Of a stretch of DNA of 46,207 nt, positions 1 through 7,418 are shown piece after piece; position 1 is the stretch's first letter, and each line of letters starts with the position of its first letter. The stretch lies in NCBI GenBank assembly GCA_964492715.1, contig CAZBLK010000024.1, forward strand, positions 1-46,207, written 5' to 3'. Below the pieces are notes generated by a model. That model worked only from the letters and a program-made list of their open reading frames with translations, was not told the origin of the DNA and ran no database searches. The position numbers and the translations under genes were made by a program. Source of the DNA: CAZBLK01 sp964492715. GTDB taxonomy: Bacteria; Bacillota; Clostridia; Lachnospirales; WRBF01.

Positions 1-692
1 CGCACATACACACAGTTTCAAGCGGACATGCCTACAGCACAGTAATGGAATATGTAAATTGTGCAAAAGAGAAGGGGTTATCCCTAATTGCAATAACAGA
101 CCACGCTCCAAGTATGCCTGGCACTTGCCACAAGTTTCACTTTGCAAATTTAGACGACATTCCAAGAATGTTAAACGGTGTAGAAGTTTTGGGCGGAGTA
201 GAGCTTAACATAATGGACGAAACTGGGCGTGTGGACTTGCCAGAAGGCATTTTAAAAAAGCTTGATGTTGTAATTGCAAGCCTGCACATACCTTGTTTTG
301 CGCCGAAAAGTGAAGAAGAACACACAAAAGCAGTAATTAACACTATGAAAAAACCACTAGTAAAAGTTATTGGGCATTTGGGCGACCCACGATACCCAAT
401 AAATGTTGAAAAGGTTGTTAAAGCAGCAAAAGAAACAAACACTGTTATAGAATTAAACAACAATTCGTTTGCAGATGACAGCCCAAGGGCAGACGAAGGT
501 TTTGTTAGAAAAATTATAAAATGCTGCAAGCAGTTTTCTGTTCCTGTCGTAATGGGAAGTGATTCTCACTTTGTAACGTATTTGGGAGAGTTTTCAAAAG
601 TAGAAAGGCTTGCAATTGAAGAAGGGCTACCAGAGGAACTTGTTTTAAACACATCTGTAGAACTATTTAAGAAAACACTTGGGATAGAATAA
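1..692 (+). CDS. PHP-domain hydrolase, YcdX-like (5' truncated)
   Basis: The reading frame is open from the first base, so the gene begins upstream of the window. The first visible codons read HIHTVSSGHAYST, which is the PHP-family motif 1 (HxHT...SGHAYS) that binds the catalytic metal cluster. An ATG at 45 lies inside the domain after this motif, so it is not the real start. Further metal-ligand-like segments follow: ITDHAPSMPG, SLHIPCFAP, IGHLGDPRYP, ELNNNSF and GSDSHF. This set and order match the YcdX/PHP phosphatase family, metal-dependent phosphoesterases of uncertain physiological substrate. What is seen covers almost the whole domain; only a few N-terminal residues should be missing. 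The C-terminus ends in a hairpin shared with the converging phosphate operon. Confidence 0.88.
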   Translation, partial: HIHTVSSGHAYSTVMEYVNCAKEKGLSLIAITDHAPSMPGTCHKFHFANLDDIPRMLNGVEVLGGVELNIMDETGRVDLPEGILKKLDVVIASLHIPCFAPKSEEEHTKAVINTMKKPLVKVIGHLGDPRYPINVEKVVKAAKETNTVIELNNNSFADDSPRADEGFVRKIIKCCKQFSVPVVMGSDSHFVTYLGEFSKVERLAIEEGLPEELVLNTSVELFKKTLGIE

Positions 693-702
693 CTATCCCA
701 AG
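665..702 (-). terminator. Candidate terminator of the pst-pho operon, overlapping the PHP gene end
   Basis: A perfect 10-bp inverted repeat (CTTGGGATAG at 678-687 and its complement at 693-702) has a 5-nt loop. Read on the minus strand it is followed by TGTTTTCTT, a T-rich tail, so it could end the phoR transcript. There is no T tract on the plus side. It lies inside the last codons of the PHP gene, so the two converging transcripts share it. Confidence 0.5.
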
Positions 703-724
703 CAAGGGAATATAAACTACTAAA

Positions 725-2296
725 TTATTTTTTAATGTAGCAGCAAATTTTTGTTCCTACACCAACTTTGCTTTTAATTTCAATTTTACCGCCGTGAAAT
801 GAAGTAATTTGTTTAACAATTGAAAGCCCAAGCCCAGTACCGCCTATACGCTTTGAGCGTGACTTGTCTACTCTGTAAAAACGCTCGAAAATTCGCTCAA
901 TGTGCTTTTGGGAAATGCCAATTCCTGTGTCGGACACAGTTATTTTAGCAAACTCGCCTTCGTGTGAAATTGATACGAAAACTTCGCCGTTGTCTTTGTT
1001 ATATTTAATTCCATTATCAACCAAGTTGTACAAAAGTTCGTCAATCATGCGCCTATTTGCCAAAACTTTAAAACTTTCACCGCTTAAAGAAAGTGCCACA
1101 CTTTTTTGGCTTGCTTTTTCATTTAAGCTTACGATTACGGCATCTGCCAGCTTGTAAAGGTCAAACAGTTCAAAGCTTTTTTCAATGCTTCCTTCGTCAA
1201 ACTCGGAAAGTCTAATAATATCATCAATTAATTCAATCAAACGCTTTGACTGCCCAACAATTTTTTCTGCAAAGCCTTGCACATCGTCCTTTTTTGCCAT
1301 TCCATTAGAAATCATTTCTGACAATGCCGTAATTGTTGTAAGCGGTGTTTTAAGCTCGTGCGAAACGTTTGCAGTAAACTCTTTTCTTTGTTTTTCTGCC
1401 CTGGCTTTTTCTGTAGTGTCAAGAAAAAGAATAATTGCACCGTTAATATATTCATTGTGATAAACTGGGTTTAAGTAAACTGTAAATATTTTTTTGTCAA
1501 TGTTAATTTGCATTTCAGAGCTTGTGCCACCTAAGCAAGTTTCAATTTTTTCCAAAAGCTCCATGTTTCGGTTTACGTGCAAAATGTTTTTGCCAACAAT
1601 ATCAAAGTAGCCAAGCATATTTGAAACGCTGTTGTTTGCCGAAAGAACTATACCATGCTTGTCAAGGAGAATTAAACCTTCCTTCATGTTTTCTGTAATT
1701 GTTTTAATGGTATCGGCTCGGTTTTCAAGTGCTTCAAGCTGTTCGTTAATTTCCCTTTTTTGATACTCAATTTTTTTTATAAATGGTGAAAGCTCGTCAT
1801 AGGGTAGGGTACTTATATTTTCAAGGTCTACGTTGTTTATTGGTTTAATTATTTTTGCAGTAAGCCTTTTTGCAAGCACAAACGAAATTGTTAATACAAC
1901 AAGCAGGCAACCTAAAACTATTAAAACAAAACCATAAAGCCATGAATAAATGCTGTCAATTGTAAGGGATAGCCTTAAAATGTTTCCATCTGTAAGTTTT
2001 ACTGCATAATAAAACGTTGTTGTTTTCAGTGTGTCGGAATATCGCTCACTTTCGCCAAAGCCAGTTTGTAATGCAGAAATAACTTCTGGGCGGTCGGCGT
2101 GGTTTTGCAGGTTGTCCCTGTAGTTGTCATAAACAACGTCACCACTTTCAGAAATTACTGTAACTCTAACAGTTTTAAGGCTGTCCTTTATTTGCTTAAA
2201 ATACTCTACCTTAAAAACTAAAAACCAAAGGCTTACAAAAAGAAATGCCATTAAACCGATTATAAGGCTCATGTTTCTGAAAATTCTTTTTTTCAC
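725..2296 (-). CDS. phoR: Phosphate-sensing sensor histidine kinase PhoR
   Basis: Membrane two-component kinase predicted to phosphorylate the response regulator encoded just upstream. It has an N-terminal membrane segment, an extracellular sensor of about 100 residues, a second membrane segment (FVLIVLGCLLVVLTISFVLA), a HAMP/PAS region, and a HisKA-HATPase_c core. His313 sits in SHELKTPLTTI; the N box is LVDNGIKYNK, the G1 box DTGIGI and the G2 box GTGLGLSIVKQI. I place the start at the GTG at 2296: GGGGAG lies 7 nt before it and it is 4 nt past the phoB stop. The longer frame from 2323 would have to start inside phoB without a ribosome binding site. Last gene of the pst operon. The PhoR assignment rests on its operon position; the kinase class is certain. 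Confidence 0.93.
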   Translation of the reverse strand: MKKRIFRNMSLIIGLMAFLFVSLWFLVFKVEYFKQIKDSLKTVRVTVISESGDVVYDNYRDNLQNHADRPEVISALQTGFGESERYSDTLKTTTFYYAVKLTDGNILRLSLTIDSIYSWLYGFVLIVLGCLLVVLTISFVLAKRLTAKIIKPINNVDLENISTLPYDELSPFIKKIEYQKREINEQLEALENRADTIKTITENMKEGLILLDKHGIVLSANNSVSNMLGYFDIVGKNILHVNRNMELLEKIETCLGGTSSEMQINIDKKIFTVYLNPVYHNEYINGAIILFLDTTEKARAEKQRKEFTANVSHELKTPLTTITALSEMISNGMAKKDDVQGFAEKIVGQSKRLIELIDDIIRLSEFDEGSIEKSFELFDLYKLADAVIVSLNEKASQKSVALSLSGESFKVLANRRMIDELLYNLVDNGIKYNKDNGEVFVSISHEGEFAKITVSDTGIGISQKHIERIFERFYRVDKSRSKRIGGTGLGLSIVKQITSFHGGKIEIKSKVGVGTKICCYIKK

Positions 2297-2300
2297 AGAA

Positions 2301-2984
2301 TCACTCCCCAAGCTTATACCCAACGTTTCTTATTGTAATTACGTGTTCGCCTGCTGTTTTCAGCTTTTGGCGAAGCGTTTTTATGTGCATGTCTACTGTA
2401 CGGCTTTCACTTTCAAAGTCGTAGCCCCACACTGCATCTAAAATTTTGTCTCGGCTTAAAACAAGCTGTTGGTTTAAAAGCAAGTAATGCAAAAGCTCAA
2501 ACTCCTTAAACGTTAAAACAATGTTTTCGCCGTCAACTGTTACAGTGTGTTTTTCTGTGTCAAGGCAAATGTTTTTGTACGTCAAAACAAAGTAATTTGC
2601 TTTCTTGGGGTTGCTTCGCCTTAAAACTGCGTTTATTCTTGCTATAAGCTCCATAACGCCAAACGGCTTGCTTATGTAGTCGTCTGCACCAATGTCAAGC
2701 CCTTTAACTTTGTCAAATTCGCTTGCTTTTGCAGTTAGCATAATTACAGGAATTGCACTAAAAAGTGAGTTACTGCGAATTTCTCTTAAAATTGTTAAGC
2801 CGTCACTTTCTGGAAGCATAATGTCAAGGATAATTAGGTGCGGCTGTTCCTCTACCTTGTTCATTTCCTTATAAAACTTGTTACAGCTTTCAAAGCCAAA
2901 AGCCTCAAAGCCGCTAGACTTTAAGGCATACAAAACAAGCTCTCTTATGTTTTCATCATCTTCGACAACAAAAATTTTAAACAT
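2301..2984 (-). CDS. phoB: Phosphate response regulator, OmpR/PhoB family
   Basis: DNA-binding response regulator with a receiver domain (acidic pair DD near the N-terminus, phospho-acceptor Asp54 in LIILDIMLPESDG, Thr in MLTAKAS, Lys in ISKPFG) and a C-terminal winged-helix domain (KEFELLHYLLLNQ, SRTVDMHIKTLRQKL). It should be activated by the PhoR encoded 4 nt downstream and bind Pho-box repeats, such as the three TTTACA copies upstream of pstS. The frame is open to 2999, but the ATG at 2984 (MFKIFVVEDDENIRE) matches the family's usual N-terminus; the earlier ATG has no ribosome binding site and lies against the phoU stop. B. subtilis calls the equivalent gene phoP. Confidence 0.93.
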   Translation of the reverse strand: MFKIFVVEDDENIRELVLYALKSSGFEAFGFESCNKFYKEMNKVEEQPHLIILDIMLPESDGLTILREIRSNSLFSAIPVIMLTAKASEFDKVKGLDIGADDYISKPFGVMELIARINAVLRRSNPKKANYFVLTYKNICLDTEKHTVTVDGENIVLTFKEFELLHYLLLNQQLVLSRDKILDAVWGYDFESESRTVDMHIKTLRQKLKTAGEHVITIRNVGYKLGE

Positions 2985-3002
2985 ATTAACACCGCTCATA
3001 TA

Positions 3003-3665
3003 TTATTGTTCTACCATGTCGTCGGAACCATGCGTTCCTGTAATTGAAAAAACAACCCATTCTGCAATGTTTACAGCGTGGTCGCCTATTCGTTCAAAAT
3101 ACTTTGCTATCATAAGAAAGTCAATTGCTTGCTCGCCGTTTTTGCTGTCTTTAGAAATTATATTTATTATGTCTGTTTTAACAGTGTCAAAAAGGTCGTC
3201 TACGACGTCATCGTAAGCTATAACACTTTGCGCAAGCTCCAAGTCTTTTTTAACAAAGGCGTCAACACTTTCTGTCACCATTTTAATTGTAGCTGTAGCC
3301 ATTTGTGGAATGTGCTCAAGCTTTTTAACATACGGCATATGTGCAAGCATAATAGTAATTTCTGAAATGTCGGCGGCTTGGTCGCCTATGCGCTCCATGT
3401 CGGTTATCATTTTAAGCGCAGCCGAAATTTGGCGCAAGTCTTTTGCTACAGGGTGCTGGTGCAAAAGAAGCTTTAAACAAAGTGCTTCAATGTCCTTTTC
3501 CTTTTGGTTAATGTCGCTTTCAATTTCAATTGCCTTTTTAGCAAGCGCAACATCTTGGTTTTTAAGTGCGTCTACTGCTTTGCCTATAGCCGCTTCAATT
3601 AACGCACCCATTTCTATTAACATGTTGTTAAGCACAATAAGCTGTTCGTCAAACCTGTTTCTCAT
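3003..3665 (-). CDS. phoU: Phosphate signalling protein PhoU
   Basis: Helical-bundle protein that links the Pst transporter to the PhoR kinase and represses the Pho response when phosphate is plentiful. The 220 residues have two PhoU repeats with the family's signature segments, MERIGDQAADISE in the first and FERIGDHAVNIAEWV in the second; these acidic/His patches bind metal clusters in characterised PhoU proteins. The start has GTGAGG 7 nt ahead. Its first codons overlap the end of the small Cys-rich gene, which suggests translational coupling. Its place between pstB and phoB is the expected one. Confidence 0.96.
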   Translation of the reverse strand: MRNRFDEQLIVLNNMLIEMGALIEAAIGKAVDALKNQDVALAKKAIEIESDINQKEKDIEALCLKLLLHQHPVAKDLRQISAALKMITDMERIGDQAADISEITIMLAHMPYVKKLEHIPQMATATIKMVTESVDAFVKKDLELAQSVIAYDDVVDDLFDTVKTDIINIISKDSKNGEQAIDFLMIAKYFERIGDHAVNIAEWVVFSITGTHGSDDMVEQ

Positions 3666-3834
3666 CTATAAACCTCACTTTCAAATGCTCAAAGTATGCC
3701 TTGTTGCTTTTGTCCTTTGCAGGAAAAAGGCAGTAGGGCAAGCTGTCAGTGTTTTTGTGTTTAACAATACATCTTTCGCAGTTTCCGTTGTTTGGGCATT
3801 GTTTTTTTGGGCAGGCACACTGCTCCTTGTCCAT
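3649..3834 (-). CDS. Small Cys-rich protein in the pst operon (DUF6485-like)
   Basis: A 61-residue protein, dominated by cysteines at positions 6, 8, 13, 19, 22 and 35 with His26, in the pattern CAC-PxxxC-x5-CERC...LPYC. This resembles the short DUF6485 family of Clostridia (Cys-rich head, then LPxCxFP and a hydrophobic tail), whose function is unknown; the comparison is from memory. The spacing suggests a metal-binding knuckle. It is a real gene: GGGAGG sits 8 nt before the ATG, its start overlaps the pstB stop (TGATG), and its end overlaps phoU by 17 nt. It has no signal peptide. A link to phosphate control is inferred only from position. Confidence 0.8.
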   Translation of the reverse strand: MDKEQCACPKKQCPNNGNCERCIVKHKNTDSLPYCLFPAKDKSNKAYFEHLKVRFIDEKQV

Positions 3835-4583
3835 CAACCAAACCTCCCTGTAATATAATCTTCACAGCGTTTATCCTTTGGCATTGAGAAAATTTGGTCT
3901 GTTTTGCCGTACTCTATAACTTCGCCCATTAGGAAAAACGCCGTTTTGTCAGAAATTCTAGTCGCTTGCTGCATATTGTGTGTTACAATTACTACAGTGT
4001 ATTTTTCTTTAAGTTCAAAAACCAAGTCTTCAATTTTTGAAGTTGAAATTGGGTCTAGTGCAGAAGTAGGCTCGTCCATTAAAAGTACTTCGGGTGAAAC
4101 TGCAAGTGCCCGTGCTATGCAAAGCCTTTGCTGCTGTCCTCCGGAAAGCCCAAGTGCGCTTTTTTTAAGCCTGTCTTTTACTTCGTCCCAAATGGCTGCG
4201 CCACGCAAAGCTTTTTCTACAATTTCGTCAAGCTCGTACTTTCTTGTAATGCCGTGTGTTTTTGGGCCGAATGCTATGTTATCATACACGCTCATAGGGA
4301 AGGGGTTAGGCTTTTGAAAAACCATACCAACCCTTTTTCTAAGGGTGTTAGTGTCCATGTTTCCATAAACATCTGCACCATCAAGTAAAATTTCACCTGT
4401 AATTTTGCAGCCTTCTACTAAGTCGTTCATTCTGTTAAGCGTTTTTAACAACGTAGACTTTCCGCAGCCCGAAGGACCAATAAACGCCGTAATTTCATTT
4501 TGTTCTATTTCCATGGAAATACCTTTAAGAGCCTTAAAGTCATTATACCATAATTCAACGTTTTGCAGGCTGAATTTGTTCAA
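3834..4583 (-). CDS. pstB: Phosphate ABC transporter ATP-binding protein PstB
   Basis: ATPase that powers phosphate import through PstC/PstA. Visible motifs are Walker A GPSGCGKST (about residues 36-44), the Q-loop in VFQKPNPFPMSVYDN (typical of PstB), signature LSGGQQQRLCIARALA, Walker B VLLMDEPTSALDP and the H-loop in IVTHNMQQ. The 249-residue length is normal. The start is a TTG with GGAG about 10 nt upstream. Unlike the rest of the operon it is separated from pstA by 137 bp containing two inverted repeats. Its stop overlaps the start of the small Cys-rich gene. Confidence 0.97.
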   Translation of the reverse strand: MNKFSLQNVELWYNDFKALKGISMEIEQNEITAFIGPSGCGKSTLLKTLNRMNDLVEGCKITGEILLDGADVYGNMDTNTLRKRVGMVFQKPNPFPMSVYDNIAFGPKTHGITRKYELDEIVEKALRGAAIWDEVKDRLKKSALGLSGGQQQRLCIARALAVSPEVLLMDEPTSALDPISTSKIEDLVFELKEKYTVVIVTHNMQQATRISDKTAFFLMGEVIEYGKTDQIFSMPKDKRCEDYITGRFG

Positions 4584-4623
4584 TTTATGTTCACTCCTAA
4601 ACTTTAGAAATTCTTTTAGCTAT

Positions 4624-4673
4624 ATATTCGGCACTAAACATTGTAATATTTTATTCAGTTTAGTGCCGAATAT
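4624..4673. repeat. 16-bp inverted repeat between pstA and pstB
   Basis: Perfect arms ATATTCGGCACTAAAC (4624-4639) and their complement (4658-4673) enclose an 18-nt AT-rich loop. Neither side has a T tract, so it is not a standard terminator. In the operon mRNA it would form a stable hairpin just upstream of pstB, and may affect processing or stability of the transcript; that role is inferred. Confidence 0.75.
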
Positions 4674-4693
4674 TTTCCACTGTTTATAGGGAT

Positions 4694-4728
4694 GGCATTA
4701 ATGTTTCGTTTTGTGAAACATTAATGCC
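4694..4728. repeat. 14-bp inverted repeat overlapping the pstA stop
   Basis: Perfect arms GGCATTAATGTTTC (4694-4707) and their complement (4715-4728) enclose the loop GTTTTGT. The right arm contains the last codons of pstA. On the minus strand the following bases are not T-rich, so it is more likely an mRNA-stabilising or partially attenuating hairpin than a strong terminator. Confidence 0.7.
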
Positions 4729-5533
4729 GCCTAAATACAATTGCAGAAAGAGTATTTATTATTATAACTACGATTAAAAGAACAACTGCTGTTGCGTAAG
4801 CTTGACCGGTGTAAAGCCCTTCGCTTGATAACGCCCACATATGTATAGATAAAGTTCTGCCAGAGCTTAAAAGGCTACTTGGAACTTGTGCGACTGTACC
4901 TGCCGTATAAATAAGAGCCGCTGTTTCGCCTACAATTCTGCCAATAGCAAGAATAACGCCAGCCAAAATGCCAGGTGCTGCTGAAGGCAGAACAATTTGA
5001 AAAACAGTTCGCAGCCTGCCAGCCCCAAGCCCGAAAGAGCCTTCACGGTACATGTCGGGTACAGCTTTTAAACTTTCTTCTGTTGTTCTTATAATAAGCG
5101 GCAAAATCATAATTGAAATTGTAAAACACCCTGCAAGCAAGGAGAACCCCCAGCCGAGAGTAGTTACAAAAAACAACATGCCAAAAAGCCCATAAACAAT
5201 TGACGGAATACCCGACAAAGTTTCGGTCGTTACTCTTATAAGCTTAACAAGCTTACTTCCTCTTTTTGCATACTCAACAAGGTAAATTGCAGTAAACACT
5301 CCAAAAGGAACAGAGATAACGAGCGACAGCAAAATAAGACCCACTGTGTTAATTAGTGCTGGCATTAGAGAAACGTTTTCACTGTTATATTTTAAGGCAA
5401 ACAAAGATGGCTTTAAGTATGGTACACCGTTTACCAAAATGTACCCAATTAAAAAAATAAGCACAAAAAACGTAAATGCAGCAGACAGCCAAACCAACGC
5501 CCTTAAAATTAAGTCTACAGGTTTTCTAATCAT
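4721..5533 (-). CDS. pstA: Phosphate ABC transporter permease PstA
   Basis: Membrane-spanning half of the phosphate channel, pairing with PstC. The 270 residues have about six hydrophobic segments and the binding-protein-dependent permease EAA-like loop (TEESLKAVPDMYREGSFGLGAGRLRTVFQIVLPSA) that contacts PstB. It starts immediately after the pstC stop with no gap, so the two are co-translated. The N-terminal short cytoplasmic stretch followed by a long first membrane helix is typical of PstA. Confidence 0.96.
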   Translation of the reverse strand: MIRKPVDLILRALVWLSAAFTFFVLIFLIGYILVNGVPYLKPSLFALKYNSENVSLMPALINTVGLILLSLVISVPFGVFTAIYLVEYAKRGSKLVKLIRVTTETLSGIPSIVYGLFGMLFFVTTLGWGFSLLAGCFTISIMILPLIIRTTEESLKAVPDMYREGSFGLGAGRLRTVFQIVLPSAAPGILAGVILAIGRIVGETAALIYTAGTVAQVPSSLLSSGRTLSIHMWALSSEGLYTGQAYATAVVLLIVVIIINTLSAIVFRRH

Positions 5534-6406
5534 TTATTTACCGCCTTTCACATCTTTGTTAGCAAGTAATGAGAACGAAACGTTAATTATAAGTATAAAA
5601 ACGAAAAGAACAACGCCAGTTGCTATAAGTGCTTCACGGTGAAGCCCAGCGGAATATCCCATTTCGGTAATTATGTTTGCTGTAAGAGTTCGCACACCTT
5701 TTAAAATTTCGTTTGGCATACGCACCACCGTTTGGTTTCCTGCAACCATTACAACAGCCATAGTTTCGCCGATTACACGCCCAATTCCAAGCACAACTGC
5801 CGCCAAAATACCAGACTTTGCAGCAGGAAGAACTACCCAAAAAATAGCACGCTCATGGCTTGCACCAAGAGCTAAAGCTCCGTCATAATAGTTTTCTGGA
5901 ACGGCTCGTATTGCTGTTTCTGTTATTCCAATAATAGTTGGAAGAATCATTATTCCAAGAAGTATTGAGGCTGTAAGTATGCTGCTTCCGTTGCCGCCAA
6001 ACAAGTTTCTTACAAGCGGAACTAAAATTACTACTCCAAAAAAGCCGTACACTACAGACGGTATTCCAGCAAGAAGCTCTATAGAAGGTTTTAAAAACTT
6101 GTACAAACTTTTTGGGCAAACTTTAGCCATAAAGACTGCTGTAAGTATGCCTATAGGCACACCAATAATTATTGCGCCTGCTGTGATGTATATGCTTCCT
6201 AAAATCATTGGTAATATACCAAAAGATGGTGGAACGTCCATAGGAAGCCAGTCTGTGCCTAAAAGAAAGTTAAAAATACCAATTTTGCCAATTGCAGGAA
6301 TACCATTAGCAAGCAAAAAAGCACAGATAAGGGCAACCGCTAAAATTGAAGCGGTTGCCGACAACATGAACACATATTTCATTATATTTTCTTTAAGCTT
6401 AATCAT
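5534..6406 (-). CDS. pstC: Phosphate ABC transporter permease PstC
   Basis: Second channel subunit of the phosphate importer, 290 residues with six or so membrane helices. It has the permease loop TETAIRAVPENYYDGALALGASHERAIFWVVLPAA and the PstC-typical segment SFGILPMILGSIYITAGAIIIGVPIG. The start overlaps the pstS stop as ATGA, indicating translational coupling, and it abuts pstA on the other side. Confidence 0.96.
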   Translation of the reverse strand: MIKLKENIMKYVFMLSATASILAVALICAFLLANGIPAIGKIGIFNFLLGTDWLPMDVPPSFGILPMILGSIYITAGAIIIGVPIGILTAVFMAKVCPKSLYKFLKPSIELLAGIPSVVYGFFGVVILVPLVRNLFGGNGSSILTASILLGIMILPTIIGITETAIRAVPENYYDGALALGASHERAIFWVVLPAAKSGILAAVVLGIGRVIGETMAVVMVAGNQTVVRMPNEILKGVRTLTANIITEMGYSAGLHREALIATGVVLFVFILIINVSFSLLANKDVKGGK

Positions 6407-7275
6407 TTAATTTCGCCCCATTTTGTTGTTTCGCCTGTGTAAACACTTTTTACTTGCTCGCTTGTCATTGTTTCTATATTATTATTTTTGTTTACAATTA
6501 CAGCTATGCCGTCAAGTGCAATTTCTTGGCTGGAAACTTTTTCCTTTTCATCTTCCTTTAAGTCACGGCTTGCCATGCCAATGTCAAGAGTTCCGTCAAC
6601 TATGCCTGTTACGCCAGCAGTAGAGTCTGTTTGCTGAATGTCAATTGTTGCATTGGGGTTTACTTTTATATAAGCTTCTTTCAACTTTTCCATCACAGGT
6701 GTAACAGATGATGAGCCACCTACTGTAATTTTGCCGCTTGGCTTTTCTCCTGCAAAGCTTTCGGCATTATCTTTTATAGAAATATAGCTTTTTGCTACAA
6801 CTTCTTGACCTTCTTTAGAAAAAATGAAGTCTATAAAATCTTTTGCCAAACCGTCGGGTTCACCTTTTGTTATAATGTTAAAAGGACGAGCAATTTTATA
6901 GCTTCCATTTTTTACGCTTTCTGATGATGGGGTGACGCCATCAATTTGAACTGCCTTTATAGTGTCGTTTAGTGAACCAAGCGAAATATACCCAACAGCG
7001 TATGGGTCGTTTGCTACTGTTGTCATCATTACGTCAGTTTTGTTTACAACGTTTGCTTCTTGTGTTGTCATGTCTTTCTTTGTTCCATCGTCAGCTTTTA
7101 CTTCAACTTTGAAAAGCTCAATAAATGCGCCACGTGTGCCGCTTCCGCCTTCACGGGAAACAACTGTTATAGTTTTTTTAGTGTCAAATTCGCCAGAGGT
7201 TTTTTGTGCGCCACAGCCAGCCAAAAGTGAAACAGCAGCTACGCCAATTAATAAAGATTTTAATACTCTTTTCAT
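6403..7275 (-). CDS. pstS: Phosphate-binding lipoprotein PstS
   Basis: Extracellular phosphate-capture protein, held to the membrane as a lipoprotein: the signal peptide ends in the lipobox LLAGC with Cys21 as the lipidation site. The phosphate-loop motif SREGGSGTRGAF follows near residue 40, and a second lobe contains TVGGSSSVTPVMEKLKEAY and the TDSTAGVTGIVDGTLDIGMASR segment. In sequence order the two lobes appear permuted relative to classical PstS (the SGTRGAF segment comes before GGSSSVTP), a layout also seen in other Firmicutes. AAGGAG precedes the ATG. First gene of the operon, expected to be the most highly induced under phosphate starvation. Confidence 0.95.
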   Translation of the reverse strand: MKRVLKSLLIGVAAVSLLAGCGAQKTSGEFDTKKTITVVSREGGSGTRGAFIELFKVEVKADDGTKKDMTTQEANVVNKTDVMMTTVANDPYAVGYISLGSLNDTIKAVQIDGVTPSSESVKNGSYKIARPFNIITKGEPDGLAKDFIDFIFSKEGQEVVAKSYISIKDNAESFAGEKPSGKITVGGSSSVTPVMEKLKEAYIKVNPNATIDIQQTDSTAGVTGIVDGTLDIGMASRDLKEDEKEKVSSQEIALDGIAVIVNKNNNIETMTSEQVKSVYTGETTKWGEIK

Positions 7276-7301
7276 TAAATATCTTCTCTCCTTATTTCTG
7301 T

Positions 7302-7346
7302 AAAAAAATGGGTACAGTAAGCGGTGTTTTGCTTACTGTACCCATT
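7302..7346 (-). terminator. Terminator of the pullulanase gene
   Basis: A perfect 16-bp stem (AATGGGTACAGTAAGC at 7307-7322 with its complement at 7331-7346) and an 8-nt loop is followed on the minus strand by seven Ts (7302-7308). This is a textbook intrinsic terminator downstream of the pullulanase gene, only about 27 nt before the pstS ATG. Confidence 0.9.
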
Positions 7347-7398
7347 ATATATACCTATTGTAAAAACAAGAGGAGTAGTTTTGTAAAAACTGTGTAAA
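7344..7398 (-). promoter_or_regulatory. Candidate pst promoter with Pho-box-like repeats
   Basis: On the minus strand TATAAT (7344-7349) forms a -10 box. Upstream are three exact TTTACA copies at 7393-7398, 7382-7387 and 7359-7364; the first two are 11 bp apart and the third lies 23 bp further on. TT(A/T/C)ACA direct repeats with about 11-bp spacing are the known PhoP recognition pattern of B. subtilis. No good -35 box is present, as expected for an activator-dependent promoter. Transcription would start near 7337, inside the pullulanase terminator stem, which would leave that hairpin incomplete in pst mRNA. Confidence 0.68.
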
Positions 7399-7418
7399 AT
7401 GTTTATTTGCTTTTACGT

